Shown: piece after piece, positions 21,440 through 32,815 of the stretch
Position numbering within the stretch: position 1 is the stretch's first letter
How the letters are laid out: the number at the start of each line of letters is the position of its first letter
Assembly (NCBI GenBank): GCA_963575645.1
Contig: OY754466.1
Coordinates: 6,984,001 to 7,048,000, forward strand
Source: Xanthostigma xanthostigma
Lineage: Eukaryota > Arthropoda > Insecta > Raphidioptera > Raphidiidae
Length of the DNA stretch: 64,000 bases
Direction: 5' to 3'
Program-made: the position numbers and the translations under genes
The notes under the pieces: model-generated
What the model was told of the DNA's origin: nothing
Databases searched by the model: none
Seen by the model: only the letters and a program-made list of their open reading frames with translations

Positions 21440-21890
21440 GGACAACCTACTGAAGAAGTGGCAGTTCGAGAGGAGGAAAGCAGCAAAAAGACAATAATTG
21501 CAGCAAAGCGACAATCCGTTAGAAGGAAGTCAGCAAAAGGAAAAGGTTTAGAGCAAAGCAATAGTTCGCGAGGAGAAAAGCAGCAAAATAACAAGAATTG
21601 CAGCAAAGCGACAATTCGCTAGAAAGAAGTCAGCAAAAGGATAAGGCTTAGAGCAAAGCGGTAGTTCGCGAGGGGAAAAGCAGCAAAATAACAAGAATTG
21701 CAGCAAAGCGGCAATTCGCTAGATAGAAGTCAGCAAAAGGAAAAGGTTTAGAGCAAAGCGATAGTTCGCGAGGAGGAAAGCAGCAAAAATAAAAGGCTTC
21801 ACCAAAGCGACAGTTTGCGGAGATAACAGCAAAAGGAAAATTTTTGCAGTAAATCGACAGTTCACGAGGAGGAAAGCAGCAGAAATAAAC
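21440..21890 (+). repeat. 100-bp tandem array, about 4.5 units
   Basis: The marker GGYTTAGAGCAAAGC occurs at 21545, 21645 and 21745, exactly 100 bp apart. Within each unit GCAGCAAA and TTCGCGAGGAG-like motifs recur, so the unit itself arose from shorter repeats. Purine-rich on this strand. Confidence 0.85.
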
Positions 21891-22433
21891 GAAATTCAAT
21901 AGATATGTAATACTTCAAGATTTAAAAATATACCACATAATTCACTCATCAGAACAAAACTGTAGAAAGCTAAACAAAAATAAGCCGGAAAACAAAGCCC
22001 AAACGAAAACAAAAGAATAAAAAAAAACTGACAAAATTCAATTGTTTGTTTTGTCTTCACGTCTATTACTTTGAAATTGATATTTCTTTTGTAAATAGAA
22101 ACAACCAATATTGTATGATACGGTTAGCAAGAAATAAAGGAATGGGTAAAGGGAGATAGTCGATCGCAAGGAGAGGGTGGAGGAGGAAACGAGGAACAAC
22201 CACATCCGCTGTGCGTTCCACTAATACAAATATATTAATGTAATCAATGTCCTGTTCACTGATTTGTCAATACGTACCTAACCTCTATTGACTGTCACAA
22301 AATACTGTATTGATTACTTTTTCAATAATGAAAAATTCTGACACGTTGTGAAATGGAGACCTTTGGAAAGGTTCAATATTATGTCACCAGGCATCATAGA
22401 TTTTGAAGGCACGTTGCAATGAAAGTTGATTGA
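21891..22433. other. Unrecognised sequence
   Basis: No gene or repeat partner. A small purine-rich stretch lies near 22150-22195. Confidence 0.4.
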
Positions 22434-23456
22434 TTGACTTTAAAAAACAATAGTGTAACAAAATGTTCTAGTTCGTGCTGGAAATTATTTATTTACAAGA
22501 GTGAAACGTTAACAAAACAGTTAAACAAATTAACAGAACGTAACAGAAACAAAACGGCAGTTCTAAATAATAAAATAGAAGAATACAAAAACACTATACA
22601 ACTATATACACAAGATTATTTACAACACAGGAACACACCAAAAATTGTTTATTACACTTATTTATTAACTATATACAGTTCTATTTATTTCGTGCACTAT
22701 TATTTACACAGTTCAATTATTATTTATTTATCTGAGCAGTTACCTCAGTATTGTTCACTGACTGTTAATTTATGTATCACTGTCCCCGTACGATTTTGTA
22801 TGATGACTGACCTCGATCGTGAGCTATCCCGTGGTTTACATACGCGCTGGATCGTTCTTTCCTTTGTTGCTTTCATTGTTGTCTGGAATTTGGCAACAAA
22901 GCCCTTTTTACCTACGCATATTGTTAGAATATCAAGTCGATTGTTGTTGTCTCACAACAATCTGTGTATCATTGTCAGAATGACGAGCCGATTGTTTTTA
23001 GACAACAATGTGTGTCTTTGTTAGAATCACAAGTCGATTATTGTCTCACGTACTACTTTGTCTTCTCAACGGGGAGTTTGTAACAATAGTATTGATTGAA
23101 TCTTTCGATGTTAAACATCTAGTGGCGAGCAAAACCGTGCAATTGGCGCGACATATTTATGGGACGACATTTTATGAGAGGATGTTACTTTTGTATGCGT
23201 TGGATTAAGCATGGCTTTAGCTGAAGGCGACATTTAGATAACAGGGCCAAATTTAATTACTAGTTTAGTTATTTTATAGTTATTAGTATTTTGTTAGATG
23301 ACTTTACGCTTGGTGTGTGTATGCGTTGGATTGTAACATGGCTTTTGTTGACGGGGACATCTAACTTGAGATTTATTAGTTACTATAGAATAGTCACTTA
23401 CGTAGCGCGGATAGTAACTAAAATTGCAGTGTTAAGAAGTATCCGTAGAGTGTTCA
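22434..23456. other. Region with diverged short repeats, possibly LTR-like
   Basis: A 196-codon plus-strand frame (22434-23024) is low in complexity and contains repeated TTGTTAGAATNNCAAGTCGATT-type text, so it is unlikely to be a gene. A further pair, TGCGTTGGATT...CATGGCTTT, recurs near 23198 and 23322. The minus strand around 22440-22830 ends TTTTGTTACA and resembles an LTR in composition, but no partner LTR was found. Confidence 0.3.
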
Positions 23457-23468
23457 TAGGTTTTGTTA

Positions 23469-23870
23469 AGATAATATATAAGAAGGTATTCCAATCCTGC
23501 AATGCATCATGGGAAATGTGTCAAGCGGTCGCGCCACCACGAGTGTGTCAGATACACTAGCCAGTAACTAAAGTATTTTCATCCTAACTCTTGAAATAAT
23601 AATAAATATTGTTTATTAATTAATTAGCGCCTAAAAATTTTTTTTAATATAAACAATATTTATTATTATTTCAAGAGTTAGGATGAAAATACTTTAGTTA
23701 CTGGCTAGTGTATCTGACACACTCGTGGTGGCGCGACCGCTTGACACATTTCCCATGATGCATTGCAGGATTGGATGGCTAGTGTATCTGACACACTCGT
23801 GGTGGCGCCACCGCTTGACACATTTCCCATGATGCATTGCAGGATTGGAATACCTTCTTATATATTATCT
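23469..23870. mobile_element. 402-bp foldback element with 12-bp direct repeats
   Basis: It begins AGATAATATATAAGAAGG and ends with the exact reverse complement. Arm 1 (23469-23612) and arm 2 (23650-23870) match almost base for base; arm 2 carries a 75-bp tandem duplication (TGGCTAGTGTATCTGACAC...). TAGGTTTTGTTA is directly repeated at 23457-23468 and 23871-23882, with no mismatch. No coding content. The 12-bp repeat is longer than most DNA-transposon target duplications. Confidence 0.85.
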
Positions 23871-23882
23871 TAGGTTTTGTTA

Positions 23883-24542
23883 CTTAAAAATACATTTGGC
23901 AAGCTTAATTTAATTAAATTACATTTTTTTACTACTTTTCTTATCAGACCATAGATGGCAGTGCTACCAACTAAACGCGTTGTATTATTGCAGATAGCAG
24001 ACCAACCATAATGTTATTGCGTTCTTTTCATTGCCTCATGAACTTACTCTTTATTATAGCTTCACTTCAGAAAAACACGTTTGCAGTATTTCTCGTGGTT
24101 GCAGTAACAGTCTGTCCTGAGCTGTAAATTTTGAAACAGCTTATAACAAAACAGAAAGATTATTATTATTATTATGATTATTATTACAAGAAATCGGTAA
24201 AGAAGACAGCCAAAATGTAAATCGATTTCACGCCGCAATAATTTTAAGTTCAGAATCGAATCTGCGACCGCATTTCGCAAATATAATAAAAGTTTGTCTT
24301 TGGCTTTCATCTTTCCAAGTCGCCGGTATCTCGGCAAACGGAGAATACGACGGTTGTTCAACATCTCATTATGTCAGAAAAACATGGCGATTCGCAATCG
24401 TTTTTTTCAGATTACGAATAATGAATAGGAATGTTTCCACTAGTTGTAATTTCATGAAAATTTATGTTTAAACGATTAATGGTGATATTTCAATACCTAG
24501 AATATTTTTCTTTACACATAATTAATTTTAATAATTTAAATA
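23883..24542. other. Unrecognised sequence with ATT microsatellite
   Basis: A minus-strand frame at 24062-24364 encodes a basic stretch (RRILRLPRYRRLGKMKAK) that I cannot assign; it begins and ends without splice signals I trust. An ATT/ATG microsatellite lies at 24160-24186. Confidence 0.35.
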
Positions 24543-25160
24543 AAGTTTCATCAATTGTAGTGGATACATACATTAAGTACGTTAAGTTACGTATATTAAT
24601 TGAAATGTAAACTGCAAAGGTAGTGTTGATTATAACACTTACTTAAGTGTTCTAGTTAATGGCATTCTGAAAATTTCATCAATTGTAGTGGATACATACA
24701 TTAAGTAGGTTAAGTTACGTATATTAATTGAAATGTTAACTACAAAGGTAGTGTTGATTATAACACTTACTTAAGTGTTCTAGTTAATGGCATTCTGAAA
24801 ATTTCATCAATTGTAGTGGATACATGCATTAAGTAGGTTAAGTTACGTATATTAATTGAAATGTTAACTACAAAGGTAGTGTTGATTATAACACTTACTT
24901 AAGTGTTCTAGTTAATGGCATTCTGAAAATTTCATCAATTGTAGTGGATACATACATTAAGTAGGTTAAGTTACGTATATTAATTGAAATGTTAACTACA
25001 AAGGTAGTGTTGATTATAACACTTACTTAAGTGTTCTAGTTAATGGCATTCTGAAAATTTCATCAATTGTAGTGGATACCTACATTAAGTAGGTTAAGTT
25101 ACGTATATTAATTATTGAAATGTAAACTGCAAAGGTAATGTTGATTATAATATTCAGGGT
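24543..25160. repeat. 128-bp tandem array, five units
   Basis: CATCAATTGTAGTGGATAC starts at 24549, 24677, 24805, 24933 and 25061, each 128 bp apart. Units are almost identical. In reverse complement each internal unit holds GATGAAATTTTCAGAATGCC, the exact text around the 3' splice site of the gene at 43075-44983. Confidence 0.9.
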
Positions 25161-25440
25161 GCCCGTCGGCAAAAATTTTATTGACACATACTCTCCCCAA
25201 ACTTTGTATATGGCTTCATTAGGCCTAGTCTGACACCTATTTCCTCTGACTTTTCTTGATTTTAGGGCGTTTTCCCTCTAAATTTTTCGAAAGATGTTGT
25301 TTTGACGACATGTAAATATTTATAGATACTGTTTGTTTTTTTAATTGGATAGCTTAAAAACTTCAACCAAAACGCTAAAATAATGTTCTCTGACAAATAA
25401 CATGAACCATTTTAAAATGTCTGTCACCTCGAATATGTTC
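25161..25440 (-). repeat. Body of the element shared with the 43.9-44.5 kb intron
   Basis: Reverse complement aligns with 43919-44440, including GTGCCCGTCGGCAAAAATTT, GGCCTAGTCTGACACC and CTGACAAATAACATGAACC. Together with the array to its left it is one unit of an unidentified dispersed element or a copied intron. Confidence 0.75.
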
Positions 25441-25460
25441 GAACATATCGACATCTGTTT

Positions 25461-25495
25461 GTTTGCTTCTGAACTAATAGTTCAGAAGCAAACAA
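25461..25495. repeat. Short perfect hairpin
   Basis: TTTGTTTGCTTCTGAACT and its reverse complement are separated by two bases. It could be the residue of a foldback or excision event. Confidence 0.6.
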
Positions 25496-27025
25496 ATAAC
25501 ACTGTTTAGTACTAAATAACGACATCTGTTAGAATTTGCGCAAAGCTATTGATTCAAACGCCGAGCCACAACCGAAATACATTTTGCAGAATTATATCTA
25601 TCACACCCAGGTGCTAAAGTTTGTAGGTTTGGATATAGGAAGCAATCTCCAAAACTTCTCATTCGATTTCAAATTTTTTTTCACCAATATTTAAAATGGA
25701 CCTTCAGGATGGATACATCGCGTTTAAATAAAAGCGGTCTTCGTGGAGACCAATTTTGCAACGCAAGTCGACGAAAAAACGGCGTCAATCTACAAATTCG
25801 GGTCAAGCCGAACCGGCCGCTATAGTATTATTATAAAACAAGAAAAGCTAACGCTTTTCACAGAAAACCCTTCGGGTTGTCCTGAGTAACTGTGTGTACA
25901 GAAACTAGAAAAGATATATTGTATTGTATATTAAATTGTATACCATTGATACATTTACAAAACGGTCTGTCTATCAGTGTTAGCTTTATTTTTATTAACT
26001 GATTGTTAACGGGTCTATAGAGCCCGCAACAATAATACATCGAAGCGCAGAGCGTCTGTTTTCAGTTGACTAATTATTAGTTTTAAACGTCTTATTTATG
26101 AATACATCTTAAAAACAGTTTACATACATTATTAGATATCGACAACAAAAAATAAAATCATTGTTTTATAAATTTTTTTTTTTTATTATCCAAAATTATG
26201 CAAAAAAGTATTTTTAACGTATTTACAACATTTAAAATTATGTTATTTACAAACAAAAAGCAATTTCTTAAAGTTTAGAACAAATTTCGTGATAATTGGA
26301 AAGCTATTAAAAAAGATATGGCAATAATCGAAAAATTTATTTTCTGGAATACCAGCAGAAATTAATTTATTACAGTCAGACGCAGATAGATAGCAATACA
26401 TTTTTTATGTCAGCCGGAAAGATAATGAACCGATGCACAAATCTCCTTCAAGTTTTTTTTTTGTAGCTTGCATGGTATAGAAGTTACGGAGGTTTGTTTG
26501 ACAAATTATGGCCAGAAGGGCACTAATTTTTTAGTTACATAAATTAAACTTAGCAAGGCTCTTGACATGATGGGAACGCATCTGTGTCCAAAATTTCGTC
26601 GAAAACAGATTTCAGTTACTCGAAGAAACGTATGACATAGGAATTCATACAGGATTATTGCGAATACAATATACATCGAGGGCTTCGATGTATAATAATA
26701 AATCGATAATAGCCCCAAAAAGAATCTTTTATATTATTTCACACTGTTTAATATCGGTGGTACATTTGAACCGCCCTCGCGGATAAAAAGCAGTAAATCT
26801 TACACTTTCTTGTAATGATAACACGACAAATAGAAGCTTATTAGGTTTGCATATCGTTATTTCAAATTGGAAAACACGATAAAATATTGTATAAATTATT
26901 ATTTATCAATTTCTTCAAGTTGTTGTTTTGTTTACGATTGCAAAATAATTTATTCAATTTGTATATTTTTCAATATCTTTCTTTAATTTATCGTTTCAAG
27001 TAATGATGGATTTACATTTCACAAA
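25496..27025. other. Long gene-poor stretch
   Basis: Between 25730 and 25840 there is transposon-end-like text (CGACGAAAAAACGGCGTC, CCGAACCGGCCGCTATAG). Otherwise only short, low-complexity frames; no RNA gene or repeat partner recognised. Confidence 0.35.
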
Positions 27026-27660
27026 AAAACTCGAGTCGCAGTGCCAAACCCTGCCGACAATATAGTGTATTTGCTAATACAAGCAGTGTGGCTTTATTTC
27101 GTAAGCTAAGGTTTGTTCTTGGACAAAATATTAAAAAATTGCCTCTTAATACAACCCTTAAAATAATATTTTTTTACTTAATTTCAATACTAATATCAAT
27201 CCAATATCTGCCCCAAATTAAATACACCCTTCAGTATGTAAATCCATATCCACAAACTAGTGTTTTCATAAAATTTGTAAGTTCGGTCCTGTCGGGCCGA
27301 TTTTATTAAAATTTTAGCAGCACATTTAAATAGTTACTAAAGGGTTAAATTTGAAAAGATTCTGAGAATTTTTTCGGTATTTTTGGGCCCAAAAACTTTT
27401 TTCAACCCCTATAAATACCCCATCAGGCCCATTTTAAATAGAATTCTTGCGAAGGTGAATTCCAACATGTGGACCGAATTTCGTTTAAATCGATCAAGTC
27501 TGTCGAGAGTTATTGTGGTCACACAAACAATAAATATATAAACATTTCCAAAAATGATGCCAAACTTCTTAGGAGGCTATGAAAATTTTAGTCCGACACC
27601 TAGGTCCCACCATCCGACCGACGCCAATAGTGTAAGTGCCTTATGGCAAATACACTAAAA
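27026..27660 (+). repeat. Dispersed element, copy 1
   Basis: CTCGAGTCGCAGTGCCAAAC, GTTCTTGGACAAAATA and CGGTCCTGTCGGGCCGATTT recur in order at 37371-37749. AGTGTATTTGC near 27063 has an inverted partner GCAAATACACT near 27645, so a DNA transposon is likely. Frames within it are not shared between the copies. Confidence 0.7.
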
Positions 27661-28559
27661 ACAAAAATAACATTCTCACTCGATCTAATAAATATATCGA
27701 GCATTCGAGAAGAAAAAAATTCCAGTAGCTTGATTTGTCGAGGAGCACATTTCAGTTTTAACTGGTAGGGCATACGCGGGACACAACGGCCGAAGTGAAA
27801 CTTCTTATGTATGAATGATAAAATACTTGACGTTTAAGATAGTTCACTTTTGAAACGGCTTTTCTTAGGAATGTAATAAAATTGAAATATAAAGTTAACA
27901 AGTGTCTTATATTTAATTTACAAAAATACAATTTTTTCACCTACTGTAAAACGAGATATTAACAATCAAAATAAGCATAATTAACATGCCGAAAACGAAG
28001 TTTGTCTTCTAAAACTATTCACAAAATATACCGGGTGTTCCAAAACTCGACGTCCAAAAGTAATGAGGTGATAGCGGAGGGAATTTTCAATCAGAATCAC
28101 TCTATATGTGGTTATATTTAATGATAACTTCTGCGTACGGCATTAGTAAAAAATATGCATACAAAATCAAAAGTCTGTACCTAAAGATCAAAGATCATTT
28201 ATGTAATATAATTAAATATTGTGTAAACACACAGCTTTATAGGTAATAGAAACACGAACTTTGAATTAAGGTACATAAATACATTTTTAAATAAAAATTC
28301 TTATTGAATTTATGTCAGTACCCATATACCTATAATAAAAGTTTTGCAATAAATTCACAAAATATGTAAGGAAAAAATCAATACATTTAGATCAGGTTAG
28401 CCTCAGGCTAAAGATGTCGATATTAAAAAAAAGAAAAAATGAGCTGTCCGATTTTTATCTAAAGACAGAGACGATCTTAAGAATTTTGTGCTTGTAAAAA
28501 TTATTGAAAGCTCTATATTCAATACTAGCGGCCCGATCCGACTCCCTCCGAATTTGTTA
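27661..28559. other. Unrecognised sequence
   Basis: CCGGGTGTTCCAAAACTCGA at 28030 resembles terminal motifs of several insect DNA transposons but no partner was found. GCGGCCCGATCCGAC at 28528 resembles the fragment at 985. No gene is supported. Confidence 0.35.
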
Positions 28560-29328
28560 ACATTCGAACTGTCACTGCGCGCGCACGAAACCCATCTACA
28601 AAGCCAGCTTCAAAACACGCATCGTGTGAAGCGAAAGCATATATTTAATACCCTCTATATTGTTGGCAAAGATCGGGAGAAAGACTTAAACACTACGGTG
28701 CAGATATATATGCGTCTGTCTCACTTATTATATACTCTGAGTTTCATGCGCATGTCCGTGAATGGATGCATGTCAGTTTGCACTATATATTTACTACCCT
28801 CTATATTGCTAGCAAAGATCGGGAGAAAGACTTAAACACTACGGTGCATTTTATACGTCTGTTTCACTTATTATACTCTGATTCTCATACGCATGTCCGT
28901 GAATGGATGCGCGTCAGTTTGCACCATATATTTAATACCCTCTATATTGCTAGCAAAGATCGGGAGAAAGACTTAAACACTACGGTGCATTTTATACGTC
29001 TGTCTCACTTATTATACTCTGAGTCTCATGCGCATGTCCGTGAATGGATGCGCGTCAGTTGCAGCGTCAGTTTGCACATGGAACTTACTAATTTCCCTAC
29101 TACAGGTGCGACATTTGCGCATAACGGGTCAAGTAAAAAGAAAAAGATAGAAAACAGTCATTTGCTGTTTCACTTCATGGGCCACGCTTCCACTTACGGC
29201 CACTAGCAATAAAGAAGTTAATAAATATATGACGAAAACATAGAAGACATCACGAAACCCAGCGCCACAGCACGTTTGAAACCTAGCAGCCAAATCTAAT
29301 GCAAAAATTAGCCTCGTGTGCAGCGGCT
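28560..29328. mobile_element. CACACGAGG-family MITE with internal tandem units
   Basis: The right tip GCCTCGTGTGCAGCGGC ends beside TTTAAG; the left part shares AACTGTCACTGCGCGCGC with 15225. It contains the tandem block 28640-29060. The 115- and 146-codon frames here translate the tandem units and are not conserved in copy 14647-14935. Confidence 0.6.
28640..29060 (+). repeat. Tandem block, three units of 141-146 bp
   Basis: AAAGATCGGGAGAAAGAC occurs at 28668, 28814 and 28955. Each unit continues CACTACGGTGCA and GTCCGTGAATGGATG. A single unit is found at 14.7-14.9 kb, so the block expanded locally. Confidence 0.8.
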
Positions 29329-29910
29329 TTAAGAGTTTAGCTATCACTATCAAGTTTCTAGTAACAAACAAAAGTTGATCTTTGAATTGGTAGCAGTGAG
29401 TTTGTTGGACAACAACGTTTTTACGTGACAGATTCACAGGATCACAGGAAAGTAATGTTTACCTGTATTTTATATTCTTTTACATCCTGATTTTAGTTCC
29501 AGTAAAATACAATATGAAGCATTTCCTGTGTACAATCGGATGTCGCTTCGGGCGACAAGATGAATATGAGAATTCCAGAGTCAAGTTATGATGATGTATT
29601 GCCGCGAGCATGCGCAAGAATTTTGTTTTTAGTCCACGGAGATATATCGCCAAAGGAAATGTGAGGTTATATTACATCAACGAGAAAAATAAAATTGTAA
29701 AATATAATACGGACTTTAGAATTTATAAACTATACTCATTAACAAACTAGTTTTTAACCGCGACTTCGTCCGCGTGGAATCAATTAAAAAATGCACAAAT
29801 TCAAGCGATGTTTTTTATTTTACCATCTTTTGCAAAAACATTTAAAGATTTTGTGGATTCGACACACAGCTGGCCATGCGAAAAACATGAGTTTTCTACA
29901 GCTACCTTAA
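29329..29910. other. Unrecognised sequence with a transposon-end fragment
   Basis: CTAGTTTTTAACCGCGACTT followed by CGTCCGCGTGG at 29748-29780 is typical text of insect interspersed-repeat ends. Nothing else was recognised. Confidence 0.35.
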
Positions 29911-30208
29911 GGCTAGATAGAGAGGCGTTAAAAGTGCGTTAGCCAAACGCGCGTTTCAATTTCATTATAATTGTTTATATGATAACGCGCGTTGGTGGGC
30001 GACGCGCGTTCAACGCCACGATAACGCAAATACCCTGTCTACGCGCGTCAACGCGCGTTTAGATCATGTCTAACTAAACATTGATTAGCATTGATGTGTT
30101 CAGATGCAACGCGCGATTTGAAGCGATAGGTTCCTGCTGTCCAATATTTTCGATTATTTTTTCTAAAAAGTTTTCTTTACAATACAAAATGGATGGAGAA
30201 GAATTTGA

Positions 30209-30425
30209 TTATGATCTATTCATCGACGAAATAGTAGTTGAAAAATTTAGGTTCATAATTCCTGAGACTCGGATAAAGTGTAATGTACAAGCTTGAGGTA
30301 ACTCTATTTTGTAAAATAGGATGAACCCAATATTTTCGATTTTTTCTATGACGCTGTCTTCTTCGATATATAGCATCCATAAACAGATTGCATCTGCAAC
30401 GTCCATCTTCGACAGAATACAACAC
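30209..30425 (-). pseudogene. N-terminal fragment of Harbinger transposase
   Basis: The minus strand encodes RRRQRHRKNRKYWVHPILQN followed within a few residues by LYPSLRNYEPKFFNYY. The R-rich start, R-K-Y-W-V-H-P-I and the L-x-x-x-E-x-F-x-x-Y block are the N-terminal signature of PIF/Harbinger (DDE_4) transposases. An alternative start, MDVADAICLWMLYI, is in a neighbouring frame, so a frameshift lies near 30360. The frame stops at 30209 before any catalytic residue; the rest is deleted. This fragment supports the Harbinger call for the surrounding element. Confidence 0.65.
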
Positions 30426-30439
30426 TCGACTAGTGTATA

Positions 30440-32815
30440 TAAACTATAAAATAATAATAATAATAAATAAATTTATTTCAGTAAATATAATACAAATAAT
30501 ATACAAATTGTTATTTTAAGTATGAAATTGATCCACCCAACTTGGCATAGCCAGTGCTAGGGTGGATTTTTAAATACATAAGTATATAAATTGCGGTTAC
30601 GTGTTAAATGTTTGGATGTGTGTGCTTTATCTGTGGTGTGTGGGGGTGTGTGCGTGTGTGTGCGCGCTTAGTGGTTAATTGTGTGTGCAGTAATGTGTGT
30701 TTATGTGTGCGTCACTCAAATGAGAACATTAATAATACTTCGAGCTTCCTCTGTAACTATCCATTTTGTTACTTTCTTACAGAATGCTTTTTTATTAGTG
30801 CAGCTTTTTATTTCTACGGGAATTTGGTTGTATATTTTGGGAGCAAGGTAGTGCATGTGTTTTTGGCCAAATGCCTTTGACATTCTAGGAGGTTGGACAG
30901 TATATTGGGCTTGGGATCTGGTTCCATGGTTATGTAAAAATCGGGTATGCGTTGAGGGATTGTGGTGATACATGGTAAGGATAGATTTTAAATATAGCTG
31001 TTGTATATTTAAAACCTGGAACTCTTGGAACAATTGGTTAGTTGGGAATAAGGGAGGTTTTTTAGTTATTATACGTATAAGCAGCTTTTGTGCATTCTTG
31101 ATCGGAATAAGTGCAGATTCGGATGCTCCGCCCCAAGCCGCTATTCCATAGTTTAAAAGTGACTGACAAAGTGCATAATATACTGTTTTTATTAAAGTCG
31201 GCGTCAGTATTTGTCGTAAGGTTATAAATATGTAAATTAATTTCCGTATCTTTTTTGTCAAGTCGATGATGTGTGTTTCCCACTTTAAATTATTGTCAAT
31301 TATGACACCTAAATATTTAATATTGTTCGTTTTAGTCAGTTGTGTGCAGTCACAAGTTATTTGTACATTGTTGCATGTATGTAGTGTAAGAGTCATATCA
31401 GTTGGTTGTCCAGTAATCGTTGGGCTAAATGTCATATATTTGGTTTTTGTCTCGTTCAACGTCAGTAGGTTATTATTAAGCCACTTATGCACATTTGCCA
31501 GTCCATTTTCTGCGTTCTTGTACGTAGTTTTCCAGTCCACATCTGCGAAATAGAGGACAGTATCATCTGCAAATGAAAATATGGACCCATCTGCATTGTT
31601 ATTGCATAGATCATTTATATAAATCAAAAACAGAATGGGTCCAAGAACGGTACCTTGCGGTATGCCAAAGCGAATAGTCTGCGTATCACTGAGTACTCCA
31701 TTCACAGATGTGGACTGTTGTCTGTTGGACAAATAGCTCTCAAACCAGCTCAAAGCTACACCTCGAATGCCTATGTTAAATAACTTTTGTAATAGGATTT
31801 TGTGAGGGACCGTATCAAAGGCTTTGGCCAGGTCTAGAAAAATAGCCAAACATTTTAAATCTTTGTCAACGTCAGTCACAATTTTTGTCGTTAGTCTGCT
31901 GATAGCGTCACTTGTCCCAAGTCCCTGTCTAAATCCAAACTGGTTTGTAGATAATATATTGTATTTGTCTAAATAATTTGTCAGTCTTTTTTTAATTACT
32001 TTTTCTAATATTTTGCTTGTCGTGTTTAATAATGATATAGGTCGATAGTTTGTTAAGTCTGATTTTTTTCCTGATTTAAATATAGGACATATTATTGATC
32101 TTTTAAAATGATCAGGTATCTCACCGTTTCCTATACTTAGATTAATAATATGTGCTAATGGCTGAAGTATATAATTTTTTATTTTTTTAATAAGTGCTAC
32201 AGTCAACGTGTCCGGTCCAGGTGCGCTGTTTGTCTGTAAGTCGTCAATAATGCTGGCAATTTCTCTTTCTAAAACAGGAGTTAGGAAAATACTAGAAGGA
32301 ATATTAGGATGGGATGTACTAGATGCCACGAGTTTGTCCTCCGTAGTGTCTAATTTGTCCAATATTGTCATCGCTAGTTTATTTCCCACATCAATAAAAT
32401 GTTCATTGAAAGCATTTGCAGCAGCTTTTGGATCTGTGTTTACGTTTATAGTGGAATGAGATGTGTGTATGTTTTGTATATCCTGAGTTTTGTTAGTATT
32501 TAGGTTTGCAATGTTTTTGATGGTTTTCCATGTTTTCTGTGTGTTAAGTGCGTTTTGTTCTATCTGTTTTTTATAATAGTTATTTTTAGTTGTTTTTATC
32601 AGTTTATTACAAATATTTCTGTAACGGTTATAATAGATTTTTAATTGAATATTATTGGGAAATCTTCTCACTTGCTGGTGTATTTTATTTCTTCTGTGTA
32701 TAGATCGTAATATATTTTCAGTTATCCATGGTTTTAGACAGTGTTGTTTGTGTGTGAGTATTTGTGTTCGTGTAGTGTTATTTATATGCTTTTGTAGTGT
32801 GGTTATGAAGTTGTT
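30440..32815 (-). mobile_element. CR1/jockey-like non-LTR retrotransposon, 5'-truncated
   Basis: On the minus strand the copy starts abruptly inside ORF2 near 32815 and ends in a TTATTATTATT tail at 30441-30455. 5' truncation and tail are signs of target-primed reverse transcription. Clear target duplications were not found. The endonuclease domain and ORF1 are missing. Confidence 0.8.

Noticed and set aside
22434-23024. 196-codon plus-strand frame
   Set aside because: Low-complexity composition, internal short repeats and no recognisable domain or splice signal.
24062-24364. 100-codon basic minus-strand frame
   Set aside because: Coding-like in part but it runs into an ATT microsatellite and has no known motif; kept only as a note.
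28766-29206. 146-codon frame with repeated segments
   Set aside because: It translates the tandem units of a MITE; the inverted sibling at 14647-14935 is not open in the same way.
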